A stretch of DNA of 37,009 nt, taken from positions 1-37,009 of the forward strand of contig NZ_JAGCNF010000055.1 of NCBI RefSeq assembly GCF_017646085.1, in the 5' to 3' direction. Shown piece by piece: positions 8,846-17,246 of the stretch. Below the pieces are notes generated by a model. The model made no database searches. It was not told the DNA's origin and worked only from the letters and a program-made list of their open reading frames with translations. This DNA comes from Campylobacter sp. (lineage in GTDB: Bacteria > Campylobacterota > Campylobacteria > Campylobacterales > Campylobacteraceae). The translations under genes and the position numbers were made by a program. Position 1 is the stretch's first letter, and every line of letters begins with the position of its first letter.

Positions 8846-9289
8846 ATGGAAAAGTATAATAGAGAAGAATTCGAAGAAGTAATCGTCGACATTGGTCGCG
8901 TTACTAAGGTTGTTAAAGGCGGTAGAAGATTTAGATTTACAGCTCTTGTTGTTGTAGGTGATAAAAAAGGTCGTGTAGGTTTTGGCTTTGGTAAAGCTAA
9001 AGAAGTTCCAGATGCGATGAGAAAAGCAACTGATGATGCGTTTAAAAACATTGTAGAAGTCAAATTAAAAGGCAATACAATTCCTCACGATATCGAAGTT
9101 AAATACAACGCAAGTAGAATTCTACTAAAACCAGCTAGCGAAGGTACCGGAGTTATCGCTGGTGGTGGTGCTCGTCCAGTTGTAGAGTTAGCAGGTATTA
9201 AAAATATACTTACTAAATCTCTTGGTTCAAACAACTCTGCAAATGTGGTTCGCGCTACAATTAAAGCGTTAAGTATGCTAAAAGGTTAA
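8846..9289 (+). CDS. rpsE: 30S ribosomal protein S5
   Basis: 147 residues. S5 is an accuracy determinant and helps the mRNA helicase activity of the 30S entry site. [21 protein letters not shown] and the [19 protein letters not shown] motif are conserved. TTG codons lie in frame at 8840 and 8843, but the ATG at 8846 is correctly spaced from AAGGA (8835-8839). rplO begins nine bases after its stop, so rpmD (L30), which usually sits here, is absent. Confidence 0.95.
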   Translation: MEKYNREEFEEVIVDIGRVTKVVKGGRRFRFTALVVVGDKKGRVGFGFGKAKEVPDAMRKATDDAFKNIVEVKLKGNTIPHDIEVKYNASRILLKPASEGTGVIAGGGARPVVELAGIKNILTKSLGSNNSANVVRATIKALSMLKG

Positions 9290-9298
9290 GGAGAGGCC

Positions 9299-9700
9299 AT
9301 GGGATTAGAAAATTTACAAAAAGCCGCAGGCTCAACTCGCAATACTAAAAGAATTGGTCGTGGCCAAGGTAGTGGCTGGGGTAAAACAGCTACAAAAGGT
9401 GGTAAAGGTCAAACAGCTAGAAAAGGTTATAATGAAAAAAGAGGTTTTGAAGGTGGTCAACAGCCACTTCAAAGAAGACTACCAAAAGTAGGCTTTACTT
9501 CTAAATTTGAAAAACCATACGCAATTAGCATTGATAAAAACCCTGCTATTAAAGAGTTAAGCGAGATTACACTAGATACTCTTAAAACAGTACACAAATT
9601 CTCAAATAGCATCAAAAAAGTTAAACTAATTGGTGCTGGAGCTAAAGATTTAGCTTCTAAAATTAAAGATGAGAATATAAAGGTAACTGGAATTAACTAA
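9299..9700 (+). CDS. rplO: 50S ribosomal protein L15
   Basis: 133 residues. L15 is a late 50S assembly protein. The Gly/Lys-rich N-terminal part ([19 protein letters not shown], then [17 protein letters not shown]) is typical. Its stop overlaps the ATG of secY by one base (TAATG), coupling ribosomal protein synthesis to the translocon as in most bacteria. Confidence 0.96.
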   Translation: MGLENLQKAAGSTRNTKRIGRGQGSGWGKTATKGGKGQTARKGYNEKRGFEGGQQPLQRRLPKVGFTSKFEKPYAISIDKNPAIKELSEITLDTLKTVHKFSNSIKKVKLIGAGAKDLASKIKDENIKVTGIN

Positions 9701-10962
9701 TGAACAGAGCATTAATCAACAAGATATTAATTACGCTTGGATTTTTGTTTGCTTATCGGGTGCTGGCTTATGTGCCAGTACCTGGTGTAAATATTGATGT
9801 TATTAGGGAATTTTTTACTTCAAATAGTTCAAATGCACTCGGTATGTTTAATATGTTTAGTGGTGGGGCTGCTGAGCGATTAAGCATTATTTCACTAGGT
9901 ATTATGCCTTATATTACAGCTTCAATTATTATGGAGCTTTTAGCTGCTACATTTCCAAATTTAGGTAAGATGAAAAAAGAGCGTGATGGTATGCAAAAGT
10001 ATATGCAAATTATCCGTTATGCTACTATAGTAATTACTGTTATACAAGCTATTGGTGTAAGTATTGGCTTACAAAGCTTAACTGGTAGAGACGGTGCAAG
10101 TGCTATAATGATAGATATGAATTTATTTATCGGTATTAGCTGTGTGTCTATGCTAACTGGTACAATGCTACTTATGTGGATTGGTGAGCAGATAACTCAA
10201 AGAGGTATTGGAAATGGTATAAGTCTTATCATTTTTGCCGGTATTGTAAGCGGCATCCCAAGCGCTATTGGCGGTACGATAGACTTAGTAAATACTGGTG
10301 AGTTAAATTTCTTAGTAGTTATCGCAATTGCTTTAGTTATATTAGCTACTGTAGGTGTGGTAATCTATGTGGAGATGGGCGAGAGAAGAGTGCCAATTTC
10401 ATATTCTCGCAAGACTATTATGCAAAATCAAAATAAGAGAATAATGAATTATATTCCTATTAAAGTAAATCTTAGTGGTGTTATTCCACCGATTTTTGCT
10501 AGTGCTATTTTGATGTTTCCTGGAACAATTTTGCAAGCAAGTACAAATGAGTTTATAGTAGCTATAAATGATTTTTTAAATCCAAACAGCTACTTTTTTA
10601 ATATTTTAACATTTTTGTTTATTCTATTTTTTGCATATTTTTATGCTTCAATTACATTTAATGCAAAAGATATAAGCGAAAATTTAAAAAGACAAGGCGG
10701 CTTTATTCCTGGCGTTAGACCTGGTGAAAGTACTGCGCATTTTTTAAATGATGTTGCTAGTAGACTAACGTTAACTGGTTCTATTTATCTAGGCCTTATA
10801 TCTACTTTGCCTTGGGTTTTGGTTAAGTTTATGGGAGTACCATTTTATTTTGGTGGTACATCTGTGTTAATTGTGGTTCAAGTAGCGCTTGATACAATGA
10901 GAAAGATTGAAGCTCAAGTATATATGAGCAAATATCAGACCCTAAGTGCTGTTGGATTATAA
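9700..10962 (+). CDS. secY: Protein translocase subunit SecY
   Basis: 420 residues with ten hydrophobic segments. SecY is the channel of the Sec translocon in the inner membrane. The plug/TM2 region (FNMFSGGAAERLSIISLGIMP), TM4-5 (GEQITQRGIGNGISLIIFAG) and the cytosolic loop preceding TM7 (NRIMNYIPIKVNLSGVIPPIF-like, here NKRIMNYIPIKVNLSGVIPP) are present. It is followed 2 bases later by map, without the adk that lies here in many other bacteria. Confidence 0.97.
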   Translation: MNRALINKILITLGFLFAYRVLAYVPVPGVNIDVIREFFTSNSSNALGMFNMFSGGAAERLSIISLGIMPYITASIIMELLAATFPNLGKMKKERDGMQKYMQIIRYATIVITVIQAIGVSIGLQSLTGRDGASAIMIDMNLFIGISCVSMLTGTMLLMWIGEQITQRGIGNGISLIIFAGIVSGIPSAIGGTIDLVNTGELNFLVVIAIALVILATVGVVIYVEMGERRVPISYSRKTIMQNQNKRIMNYIPIKVNLSGVIPPIFASAILMFPGTILQASTNEFIVAINDFLNPNSYFFNILTFLFILFFAYFYASITFNAKDISENLKRQGGFIPGVRPGESTAHFLNDVASRLTLTGSIYLGLISTLPWVLVKFMGVPFYFGGTSVLIVVQVALDTMRKIEAQVYMSKYQTLSAVGL

Positions 10963-10964
10963 TT

Positions 10965-11726
10965 ATGGCTATAAGTATTAAAACTCCAAAAGAGATACAA
11001 AGTATGCGTGCGGCTAATAAAATAGTCGCAGCTACTTTAGATCATCTTCATACAGTTATTCAGCCTGGAATTTCATTACTTGAGATTGATAAAATTTGCG
11101 AGGATATGATAGTAGCTGCTGGGGCTAAACCTGCGTTTAAAGGTCTTTATGGTTTTCCAAATGCTGCTTGTATTAGTGTAAATGAAGTTGTCATTCACGG
11201 GATTCCAAGTAACTATATTTTGCAAGATGGTGATATAGTCTCAGTTGATATTGGTTCAAATTTAAATGGTTTTTTTGGTGATAGTGCGAGAACTTATCCA
11301 GTAGGAAATATTTCTAAAAGCGATGAAGAGCTGATAGCTTGCAGTAAAGATGCATTGTATTATGCTATAGATGAGATTAGGGCTGGTATGCACTTTAAAG
11401 AGCTATGCTATAAGCTTGAGCAGTTTATCTTAGGGCGTGGCTATGTCCCTTTAAAAGGGTTTTGCGGGCATGGCATCGGTCGCAGACCACATGAAGAGCC
11501 TGAGATTCCAAATTATTTAGAAGGAGCTACCCCAAAGGCTGGACCAAAGATTAGAAATGGTATGGTCTTTTGTATTGAGCCTATGATTTGCCAAAAAGAT
11601 GGTACTCCAAAGATTGCTGCAGATAAATGGACTGTAACTAGCGTAGATGGCTTAAGAACGGCTCATTACGAGCATTGTATAGCCGTAGTAAATGGAAGGG
11701 CTGAGATACTTAGCGTAGCTGATTAA
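10965..11726 (+). CDS. map: Methionine aminopeptidase, type I
   Basis: 253 residues. It removes the initiator methionine from nascent chains. The five metal ligands are visible: Asp95 (SVDIGS), Asp106 (FFGDSART), His169 (CGHGIGRRPHEEPE), Glu205 (CIEPM) and Glu236 (HYEHCI), as well as the substrate-side His78 (VVIHGIP). There is no N-terminal SH3-binding or zinc-finger extension. The gene lies between secY and infA, a common arrangement in epsilonproteobacteria and Firmicutes. Confidence 0.96.
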   Translation: MAISIKTPKEIQSMRAANKIVAATLDHLHTVIQPGISLLEIDKICEDMIVAAGAKPAFKGLYGFPNAACISVNEVVIHGIPSNYILQDGDIVSVDIGSNLNGFFGDSARTYPVGNISKSDEELIACSKDALYYAIDEIRAGMHFKELCYKLEQFILGRGYVPLKGFCGHGIGRRPHEEPEIPNYLEGATPKAGPKIRNGMVFCIEPMICQKDGTPKIAADKWTVTSVDGLRTAHYEHCIAVVNGRAEILSVAD

Positions 11727-11765
11727 AATTTATTTAAATTTAAAAGTTTATTTAAGGAGATAAAT

Positions 11766-11984
11766 TTGGCAAAAGACGATGTAATAGAAATAGATGGCAA
11801 TGTAGTAGAGGCTTTGCCTAATGCTACATTTAAAGTAGAGCTTGATAATAAGCATATAATTTTATGCCATATAGCTGGTAAGATGAGAATGCATTATATA
11901 AAGATTATGCCAGGCGACCGCGTAAAAGTAGAGTTAACGCCATATAGCTTGGATAAAGGTAGAATCACATACCGTTATAAATAA
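11766..11984 (+). CDS. infA: Translation initiation factor IF-1 (TTG start)
   Basis: 72 residues, an S1/OB-fold protein that blocks the A site during initiation. (M)[21 protein letters not shown] and the C-terminal GRITYRYK are diagnostic. The start codon is TTG, supported by AAGGAG (11754-11759) at proper spacing and by the fixed N-terminus of the family. The 39-base gap after map is AT-rich. A Crp-family gene starts only three bases after its stop. Confidence 0.94.
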
Positions 11985-11987
11985 TAT

Positions 11988-12599
11988 ATGATAGATAATC
12001 TAAAAGATAAGCTCAAAAGACTCGGTGTAGTTTCGCAAGACCTAGATAGGATAGAAGAATTTTTACAAATTAGAAAATTTAACGATGGCAAGCTACTTAC
12101 AAAGAGCCATTATGGACTTTTATTAGTTGGTTCTGGGCGTCTTAGGGTTTATACTATTTTTGGCAGTCAAGAAAAGACAATTCTCACCCTTGAAAAGGGT
12201 GATGAGTGGGTAATATGCCAAATTTGCACTCAAAAATCACTTCAGTTAGAGTTAAATCTTCAAGCTCTTGGTGATTTAGAAATTATTACAATTCCAGATA
12301 ATATTTTTAGAGATTTAAGAGAGAAATATCCTAGGTTTAGTGAGTACATTTTAACTGTTTTTGCTAAGCAATTTGCTAAGAGTATAGAGGCGGCTTCAAA
12401 AAGCAAAACAATACCATTTCGTGATAGGTTGATTGAATTTATCAAAAATAACGCTATAAATGGTAGTATAAAAATAACCCATCAGCAAATAGCAAACCAT
12501 CTAGGCGTAACAAGAGAGAGTGTATCTAAGAATCTTAAACAGCTAGAAAAAAATGGATTTTTAACCTTGTCAAGAGGTAAAATTTTTTTAGAAATGTGA
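11988..12599 (+). CDS. Crp/Fnr-family transcription regulator, next to hcp
   Basis: 203 residues. An N-terminal cyclic-nucleotide-binding-type jelly roll spans about residues 20-115 (LLLVGSGRLRVYTIFG, TILTLEKGDEWVICQICTQ). A C-terminal Crp helix-turn-helix spans about 145-203, with recognition region ITHQQIANHLGVTRESVSKN. The Fnr four-cysteine iron-sulphur motif is absent; Cys77-x2-Cys80 in the sensor domain is the only cysteine pair. Neighbouring hcp suggests a regulator of nitrosative or redox stress (Dnr/HcpR/NssR-like role); this is inference. It begins three bases after infA, so it is probably co-transcribed with the ribosomal operon. The palindrome over its stop codon may be its own site or that of a paralogue. 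Confidence 0.85.
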   Translation: MIDNLKDKLKRLGVVSQDLDRIEEFLQIRKFNDGKLLTKSHYGLLLVGSGRLRVYTIFGSQEKTILTLEKGDEWVICQICTQKSLQLELNLQALGDLEIITIPDNIFRDLREKYPRFSEYILTVFAKQFAKSIEAASKSKTIPFRDRLIEFIKNNAINGSIKITHQQIANHLGVTRESVSKNLKQLEKNGFLTLSRGKIFLEM

Positions 12600-12610
12600 A
12601 GTGATTACAT
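12594..12610 (+). promoter_or_regulatory. Candidate Crp-family operator upstream of hcp
   Basis: ATGTGA-AGTGA-TTACAT is a 17-base inverted repeat with one mismatch between arms and overlaps the stop codon of the regulator gene. Its centre (12602) is about 41 bases before the start expected from the -10 at 12629-12636, the position used by class II Crp/Fnr activators. The half-site resembles the Crp TGTGA motif. Function is inferred. Confidence 0.5.
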
Positions 12611-12628
12611 ACAAAAATACAAAAATTC

Positions 12629-12636
12629 TATAAAAT
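12629..12636 (+). promoter_or_regulatory. -10 box of hcp
   Basis: TATAAAAT about 32 bases before the hcp ATG. No -35 is evident, which fits an activator-dependent promoter. Confidence 0.5.
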
Positions 12637-12667
12637 CTAAATTTAATTTATTTTTTAAAGGATTTTT

Positions 12668-13993
12668 ATGGATTTAGAAATGTTTTGTCATCAGTGCGAA
12701 ATGAGTGCCAATGATGGCTGTGGCTCTAAGGGGCAAAGTATGGGAACTTGCGGTAAAGATGCCACATTAGCAAGATTACAAGATATGATGATATTTGCTC
12801 TAAAGGGCCTAAGTGCGTATCGTCACCATGCAAATGAATTGGGAGCTAATACAAAAAATGTAGATGATGTAATGGCTCAAACTCTATATTTTACACTTAC
12901 AAATATGAATTTTAATTTCGATCAGCATATTGAACAACTGCTAAAAGTAGGCAAGGCTGGTGTAGAAGTTATGGATATCTTAAGTAATGCCCATACTAAC
13001 AAATTTGGTATCCCAACTCCTGTAAAAATTAGTCAAAATAAAGCAAATGGTAAAGCTATTTTAGTAAGCGGACATAATCTTCACGCATTAAAAGAGCTGC
13101 TAGAACAGACTAAAGATAAAGGAATTAATATCTATACTCACTCTGAGATGTTGCCAGCTCATGGTTATCCAGAACTTAAAAAATATCCACATCTAAAAGG
13201 AAATTTAGGTAAAGCATGGTTTGATCAAACTGAGCTTTTTAACAAATTTAGTGGAGCTATTTTAATGACTACAAACTGCATTGTTCCACTTCGCAAAAGT
13301 GCTACATATAGCGATAGATTATTTGGATATGATATAGCAAGCACTAAAGGCATAGCTCATATTAATGGCGATGATTTTACTCCATTAATTAATAAGGCTT
13401 TAGAACTTGATGATGTAAGTGGCTTTGATAGCGATGAAGTAATCAGCACAGGTCATCACTATAAGGCTATTTTGCCTATGGCTGGTGAGATTTTAGAGGC
13501 GATTAAAAGTGGTAAAATTCGTAGATTTTTTGTAATAGCAGGATGCGATGCACCAGGCAAAGGTAGAGAGTATTATAGAGAGTTAGCTCTTAGTGTGCCA
13601 AAAGATTGTGTAATCTTGACTTCAAGCTGTGGTAAATTCAGATTTAACGATATAGATTTTGGTCTTATTGAAGGAACAAATATCCCAAGATATTTAGATT
13701 TAGGTCAGTGTAACGATAGTAATGGCGGAGTAAAAATAGCTATGGCTCTAAGCGAAGCTACAGGGATTGCCATCAACGATTTACCACTTTCAATAGTGTT
13801 AATGTGGATGGAACAAAAAGCTATAATAATATTAGTAGCGCTCTTATATTTGGGCGTAAAAAATATTCATATAGGACCTAGTTTACCAAAATTTTTAAAT
13901 AGTGAAATATTAAATTTCTTAGTAGAAAAATATAATTTATCTCTAATTAGTGGAGATCCAAAAGCAGATTTAGAAAAGTTTTTAAATTCTTAA
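12668..13993 (+). CDS. hcp: Hybrid cluster protein (hydroxylamine/NO reductase), short class
   Basis: 441 residues, about 100 fewer than the E. coli protein, matching the shorter class that lacks part of the N-terminal helical domain. Four N-terminal cysteines (7, 10, 18, 28) would hold the cubane cluster. Hybrid-cluster ligands are all visible: His136 (GHNLHA), Glu160 (THSEMLPAHGYPEL), Cys204 (TTNCIVP), Cys293 (AGCDAPGKG), Cys321 (SSCGKFRFN), Cys348 (LGQCNDS) and Glu382 (WMEQKA). Hcp proteins reduce hydroxylamine or NO and protect against nitrosative stress. AAAGGA at 12656-12661 is the ribosome site. It has its own promoter and an adjacent regulator. Confidence 0.95.
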   Translation: MDLEMFCHQCEMSANDGCGSKGQSMGTCGKDATLARLQDMMIFALKGLSAYRHHANELGANTKNVDDVMAQTLYFTLTNMNFNFDQHIEQLLKVGKAGVEVMDILSNAHTNKFGIPTPVKISQNKANGKAILVSGHNLHALKELLEQTKDKGINIYTHSEMLPAHGYPELKKYPHLKGNLGKAWFDQTELFNKFSGAILMTTNCIVPLRKSATYSDRLFGYDIASTKGIAHINGDDFTPLINKALELDDVSGFDSDEVISTGHHYKAILPMAGEILEAIKSGKIRRFFVIAGCDAPGKGREYYRELALSVPKDCVILTSSCGKFRFNDIDFGLIEGTNIPRYLDLGQCNDSNGGVKIAMALSEATGIAINDLPLSIVLMWMEQKAIIILVALLYLGVKNIHIGPSLPKFLNSEILNFLVEKYNLSLISGDPKADLEKFLNS

Positions 13994-13996
13994 GCC

Positions 13997-14022
13997 TTTA
14001 ACAGAGCTAAAGCTCTGTTAAA
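13997..14022 (+). terminator. Perfect inverted repeat after hcp
   Basis: TTTAACAGAGCT (13997-14008) is the exact complement of AGCTCTGTTAAA (14011-14022), with a two-base spacer. It lies 4 bases after the hcp stop. There is no uninterrupted T run directly after, so termination may be partial. Confidence 0.6.
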
Positions 14023-14088
14023 CCAAAATCATTTTAATTATTTTTAATTTTTAAATTCAAATTTATAAAATTTAAAGCAAAATTAGGG

Positions 14089-14094
14089 TATTAT
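14089..14094 (+). promoter_or_regulatory. -10 box of the alpha operon
   Basis: GGGTATTAT at 14086-14094 resembles the GGGTATAAT of the S10 operon promoter at 1116-1124. It separates rpmJ-rplQ from hcp and precedes a ~130 base leader. Confidence 0.6.
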
Positions 14095-14097
14095 TTT

Positions 14098-14205
14098 GAG
14101 CTTTGCATTTAACTAGGCAAAGAAGTGTTTTTAAAGCGCGCCACTGTTTTAAAAATAGTTGGTTTAAGCTCGTTCTTAGACCTAAATGCAGTCTAGTAAA
14201 AGTGG
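14098..14205 (+). promoter_or_regulatory. Structured leader of the alpha operon with loop-loop complementarity
   Basis: Hairpin 1 pairs CTTTGC (14101-14106) with GCAAAG (14117-14122). Hairpin 2 pairs TAGAC (14177-14181) with GTCTA (14191-14195). TGCATTTA (14104-14111) is the exact complement of TAAATGCA (14183-14190) in loop 2, so the loops can kiss or the helices can swap. GAGCTT (14098-14103) also complements AAGCTC (14166-14171), and TTTTTAAA (14128-14135) complements TTTAAAAA (14148-14155). In E. coli the alpha leader is a pseudoknot bound by S4; an S4 role here is inference. Confidence 0.5.
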
Positions 14206-14228
14206 TAATAAATTTTTAGGAGACTAAA

Positions 14229-14342
14229 ATGAAAGTTCGTCCTTCTGTAAAGAAGATGTGTGACAAATGTAAAATTGTCAAACGCAAAGGCATAGTTCAT
14301 GTAATTTGCGAAAATCCAAAACATAAACAAAGACAAGGATAA
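14229..14342 (+). CDS. rpmJ: 50S ribosomal protein L36, zinc form
   Basis: 37 residues: [20 protein letters not shown] then [17 protein letters not shown]. The Cys11-x2-Cys14-Cys27-His32 zinc site is intact (C+ form). It binds near helix 97 of 23S rRNA. It is the first gene of the alpha operon here, with TTAGGAG (14216-14222) as ribosome site, and rpsM follows 3 bases after its stop. Confidence 0.95.
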   Translation: MKVRPSVKKMCDKCKIVKRKGIVHVICENPKHKQRQG

Positions 14343-14345
14343 GGT

Positions 14346-14714
14346 ATGGCTCGTATTGCAGGTGTTGATTTACCAAAGAAAAAAAGAGTTGAGTATGGCC
14401 TTACATATATCTATGGTATAGGTCTATATACTTCAAGAAAAATTCTTGATGCTGTAGGTATCTCTTATGATAAGAGAGTTTATGAGTTAAGCGAAGACGA
14501 AGCTGCTGCAATCAGAAAAGAGATCCAAGAGAACTATATGGTTGAGGGTGATCTAAGAAAAAGCGTAGCTATGGATATCAAAGCTTTAATGGATTTAGGT
14601 AGCTTTAGAGGCTTAAGACACAGAAAAGGTCTGCCAGTGCGTGGTCAAAAAACAAAAACTAACGCAAGAACAAGAAAAGGCAGAAGAAAAACTGTTGGTG
14701 CTGCTACTAAATAA
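14346..14714 (+). CDS. rpsM: 30S ribosomal protein S13
   Basis: 122 residues. S13 is in the 30S head and contacts P-site tRNA and the 50S bridge. [26 protein letters not shown], the helix-two-turns-helix region and the basic tail [21 protein letters not shown]-type segment (about residues 92-112) are diagnostic. It is placed between rpmJ and rpsK as in the standard alpha operon. Confidence 0.96.
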   Translation: MARIAGVDLPKKKRVEYGLTYIYGIGLYTSRKILDAVGISYDKRVYELSEDEAAAIRKEIQENYMVEGDLRKSVAMDIKALMDLGSFRGLRHRKGLPVRGQKTKTNARTRKGRRKTVGAATK

Positions 14715-14723
14715 GGATAAGAT

Positions 14724-15116
14724 ATGGCAAAAAGAAAAGTAATTAAGAAAAAAGTAGTTAAAAAGAATATAGCTAGAGGTATTGTTTATGTCTCTGCTAC
14801 ATTTAATAATACAATGGTTACAGTTACCGATGAAATGGGTAATGCTATTGCGTGGAGTAGCGCTGGTGGTTTAGGTTTTAAAGGTAGCAAAAAATCAACT
14901 CCATACGCAGCTCAACAAGCCGTAGAAGATGCACTATCAAAAGCTAAAGAACACGGTATTAAAGAAGTCGGTATTAAAGTTCAAGGCCCAGGTAGCGGTA
15001 GAGAAACAGCAGTAAAAAGTATTGGTGCAGTAGAAGGAATTAAGGTGCTATATCTAAAGGATATAACTCCACTAGCTCACAATGGCTGCAGACCACCAAA
15101 ACGCCGCCGCGTGTAA
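14724..15116 (+). CDS. rpsK: 30S ribosomal protein S11
   Basis: 130 residues. S11 lies on the platform near the Shine-Dalgarno helix. The conserved [20 protein letters not shown] and the C-terminal [17 protein letters not shown] are complete. The N-terminus is unusually Lys-rich ([15 protein letters not shown]), as in other epsilonproteobacteria. Confidence 0.97.
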   Translation: MAKRKVIKKKVVKKNIARGIVYVSATFNNTMVTVTDEMGNAIAWSSAGGLGFKGSKKSTPYAAQQAVEDALSKAKEHGIKEVGIKVQGPGSGRETAVKSIGAVEGIKVLYLKDITPLAHNGCRPPKRRRV

Positions 15117-15144
15117 TTGTAGATAGAATTTAGGAGAAATTATA

Positions 15145-15771
15145 ATGGCAAGATATAGAGGACCAGTTGAAAAATTAGAAAGACGCCTAGGTGTATCTCT
15201 TGCACTTAAAGGCGAAAGAAGACTAGCTGGCAAGAGCGCAGTTGAAAAAAGACCATACGCTCCAGGCCAACACGGACAAAGAAAAGCAAAAATAAGTGAG
15301 TATGGTTTACAATTAAGAGAGAAACAAAAAGCTAAATTTATGTACGGCGTAAGCGAAAAGCAATTTAGAAGATTATTTGCTGAAGCTGCAAGAAAAGATG
15401 GCAATACTGGTGCGCTTCTTATTGCTCTACTAGAACAAAGATTAGATAATGTAGTATACAGAATGGGCTTTGCATCTACTCGTAGATTTGCAAGACAGCT
15501 AGTAACTCACGGCCATATTCTAGTAAATGGTAAAAGAGTAGATATTCCATCATATAGAGTAAGAGCTGGCGAAAAGATCGAAATTATAGAAAAAAGCAAA
15601 GAAAACCCACAAATCGTTCGTGCTATAGAGCTTACTAATCAAACAGGCATGGTAGCTTGGGTTGATGTAGAAAAAGATAAAAAATATGGAATTTTTACTA
15701 GAATTCCAGAACGTGAAGAGGTTATCATTCCAGTTGAGGAAAGATATATAGTCGAGCTTTACTCTAAATAA
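15145..15771 (+). CDS. rpsD: 30S ribosomal protein S4, zinc-free form
   Basis: 208 residues. S4 nucleates 30S assembly and in E. coli represses the alpha operon by binding its leader pseudoknot. [20 protein letters not shown] and an S4 RNA-binding domain ([20 protein letters not shown], about residues 115-134) are present. The protein has no cysteine at all, so it is the zinc-free form, unlike S14 and L36 of this genome. AGGAGAAA precedes the start. Confidence 0.96.
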   Translation: MARYRGPVEKLERRLGVSLALKGERRLAGKSAVEKRPYAPGQHGQRKAKISEYGLQLREKQKAKFMYGVSEKQFRRLFAEAARKDGNTGALLIALLEQRLDNVVYRMGFASTRRFARQLVTHGHILVNGKRVDIPSYRVRAGEKIEIIEKSKENPQIVRAIELTNQTGMVAWVDVEKDKKYGIFTRIPEREEVIIPVEERYIVELYSK

Positions 15772-15784
15772 TAAGGAGAGTATG

Positions 15785-16783
15785 ATGAGAAAGATAACAA
15801 CGTCAGCTTACATGCCTACTGATATAGAGGTTATCCCAGTAAGTGAAAATGTAGCTAAAATAGTAGCATATCCATTTGAAACCGGTTATGCAGTTACTCT
15901 AGCTCATCCGCTTCGCAGACTACTTTATACAAGTACAGTTGGATTTGCTCCAACTGCTGTTAAAATCGAGGGCGTATCGCACGAATTCGATAGTATGCGT
16001 GGTATGCTAGAAGATGTAACACTATTTATCATAAATCTCAAAAATATACGTTTTAAGCTAAAAAACGACTCAGAACACGAAGTTATCGAGTATAGCTTTA
16101 AAGGACCAAAAGAGATAACTGGTGCTGATTTATGTAACGATATCGTTAGTATAGTAAATCCTGAAGCATATTTAGCAACAATCAATGAAGATGCTGAGCT
16201 TAAATTTACACTGGTAATAGAAAAAGGTATCGGTTATGTTCCTAGTGAAGAGATCAGAGAGAATGTAGAGAATGGTTATATCGCTCTTGATGCGTTTTTT
16301 ACACCAGTTAAACATGCAGTTTATGAGATTGAAAATGTCCTAGTTGAGGATAATCCAGACTATGAAAAAATAGTTTTAACTATAACTACTGATGGTCAGG
16401 TATCACCTTTAGAGGCGTTTAAAAACTCAATTGAGGCTATGTATAAGCAAATGGCAATATTTAATAATATTTTAAGTATAGATGTAAATATGGCCATGAC
16501 ATCATCTCAAGGTTCTAGTGAGCACTCAAAATTACTAGAGAGCATCGAAAATTTAAATCTATCAGCTAGAAGTTTTAACTGCTTAGATAAGGCTGAGATT
16601 AAATTTATTGGTGAGCTTGCTTTGATGGAAGAGAGCGAGTTAAAAGAGCTTAAAAATTTAGGTAAAAAATCTCTTGATGAGATTAAAGCTGTAATGGCTG
16701 AAATAGGCTATCCATTTAGCGAAAATAAGCTAGGCGATAGCAAAGAATCACTCAGAAAAAAGATAGCTGAGTTAAAATCATAA
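15785..16783 (+). CDS. rpoA: RNA polymerase alpha subunit
   Basis: 332 residues. The N-terminal dimerisation/assembly domain contains [14 protein letters not shown] (about 40-53). The C-terminal domain, which contacts UP elements and activators, contains [20 protein letters not shown] and [14 protein letters not shown] (about 257-310). Two ATGs stand in tandem (15782, 15785); I prefer the second, which gives the MRKITTSAY start seen in Campylobacter and better spacing from AAGGAG. Confidence 0.97.
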   Translation: MRKITTSAYMPTDIEVIPVSENVAKIVAYPFETGYAVTLAHPLRRLLYTSTVGFAPTAVKIEGVSHEFDSMRGMLEDVTLFIINLKNIRFKLKNDSEHEVIEYSFKGPKEITGADLCNDIVSIVNPEAYLATINEDAELKFTLVIEKGIGYVPSEEIRENVENGYIALDAFFTPVKHAVYEIENVLVEDNPDYEKIVLTITTDGQVSPLEAFKNSIEAMYKQMAIFNNILSIDVNMAMTSSQGSSEHSKLLESIENLNLSARSFNCLDKAEIKFIGELALMEESELKELKNLGKKSLDEIKAVMAEIGYPFSENKLGDSKESLRKKIAELKS

Positions 16784-16799
16784 AAGCGAAGGAAAGATA

Positions 16800-17156
16800 A
16801 TGAGACACAATCACGGATATAGAAAACTAGGCCGCACTAGCTCTCACCGTGCTGCTTTGCTTAAAAACCTTACGATTGCAATCGTAAAGGCTGGTAGAAT
16901 TGAAACTACACTGCCAAAAGCAAAAGAGCTAAGAAGCTACGTAGAAAAATTAATTACAAGAGCTAGAAAAGGCGATTTTAACGCTCATAAATTTGTATTT
17001 GCATACTTACAAGACAAAGAAGCTACTAATAAATTAGTAACTGAAATTGCACCAAAATATGCAAATAGAAACGGTGGCTACACTAGAATTATTAAAACAC
17101 GCGTTAGAAAAGGCGATGCTGCAGAAATGGCTTATATCGAGCTAGTATCTGAATAA
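16800..17156 (+). CDS. rplQ: 50S ribosomal protein L17
   Basis: 118 residues, last gene of the alpha operon. [20 protein letters not shown] at the N-terminus and [25 protein letters not shown] at the C-terminus are diagnostic. L17 lies at the tunnel exit region. A hairpin follows six bases after its stop. Confidence 0.96.
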   Translation: MRHNHGYRKLGRTSSHRAALLKNLTIAIVKAGRIETTLPKAKELRSYVEKLITRARKGDFNAHKFVFAYLQDKEATNKLVTEIAPKYANRNGGYTRIIKTRVRKGDAAEMAYIELVSE

Positions 17157-17161
17157 AATTT

Positions 17162-17183
17162 TTGCTAGGAGAGATCCTAGCAA
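17162..17183 (+). terminator. Hairpin after the alpha operon
   Basis: TTGCTAGGA (17162-17170) pairs exactly with TCCTAGCAA (17175-17183) around a GAGA loop. It lies between rplQ and the nucleotidase gene. No T run follows, so it may be a 3'-end stabiliser as much as a terminator. Confidence 0.55.
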
Positions 17184-17246
17184 GTTGCTTAATTAAGTAT
17201 TCTCAATTTACAAACCATAAATTTTAAAAATTAAATGAGATTTAAT

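Noticed and set aside
9290-9298. Missing rpmD (L30) between rpsE and rplO
   Set aside because: Absence is clear from the 9-base gap, but I regard it as normal for epsilonproteobacteria rather than a finding.
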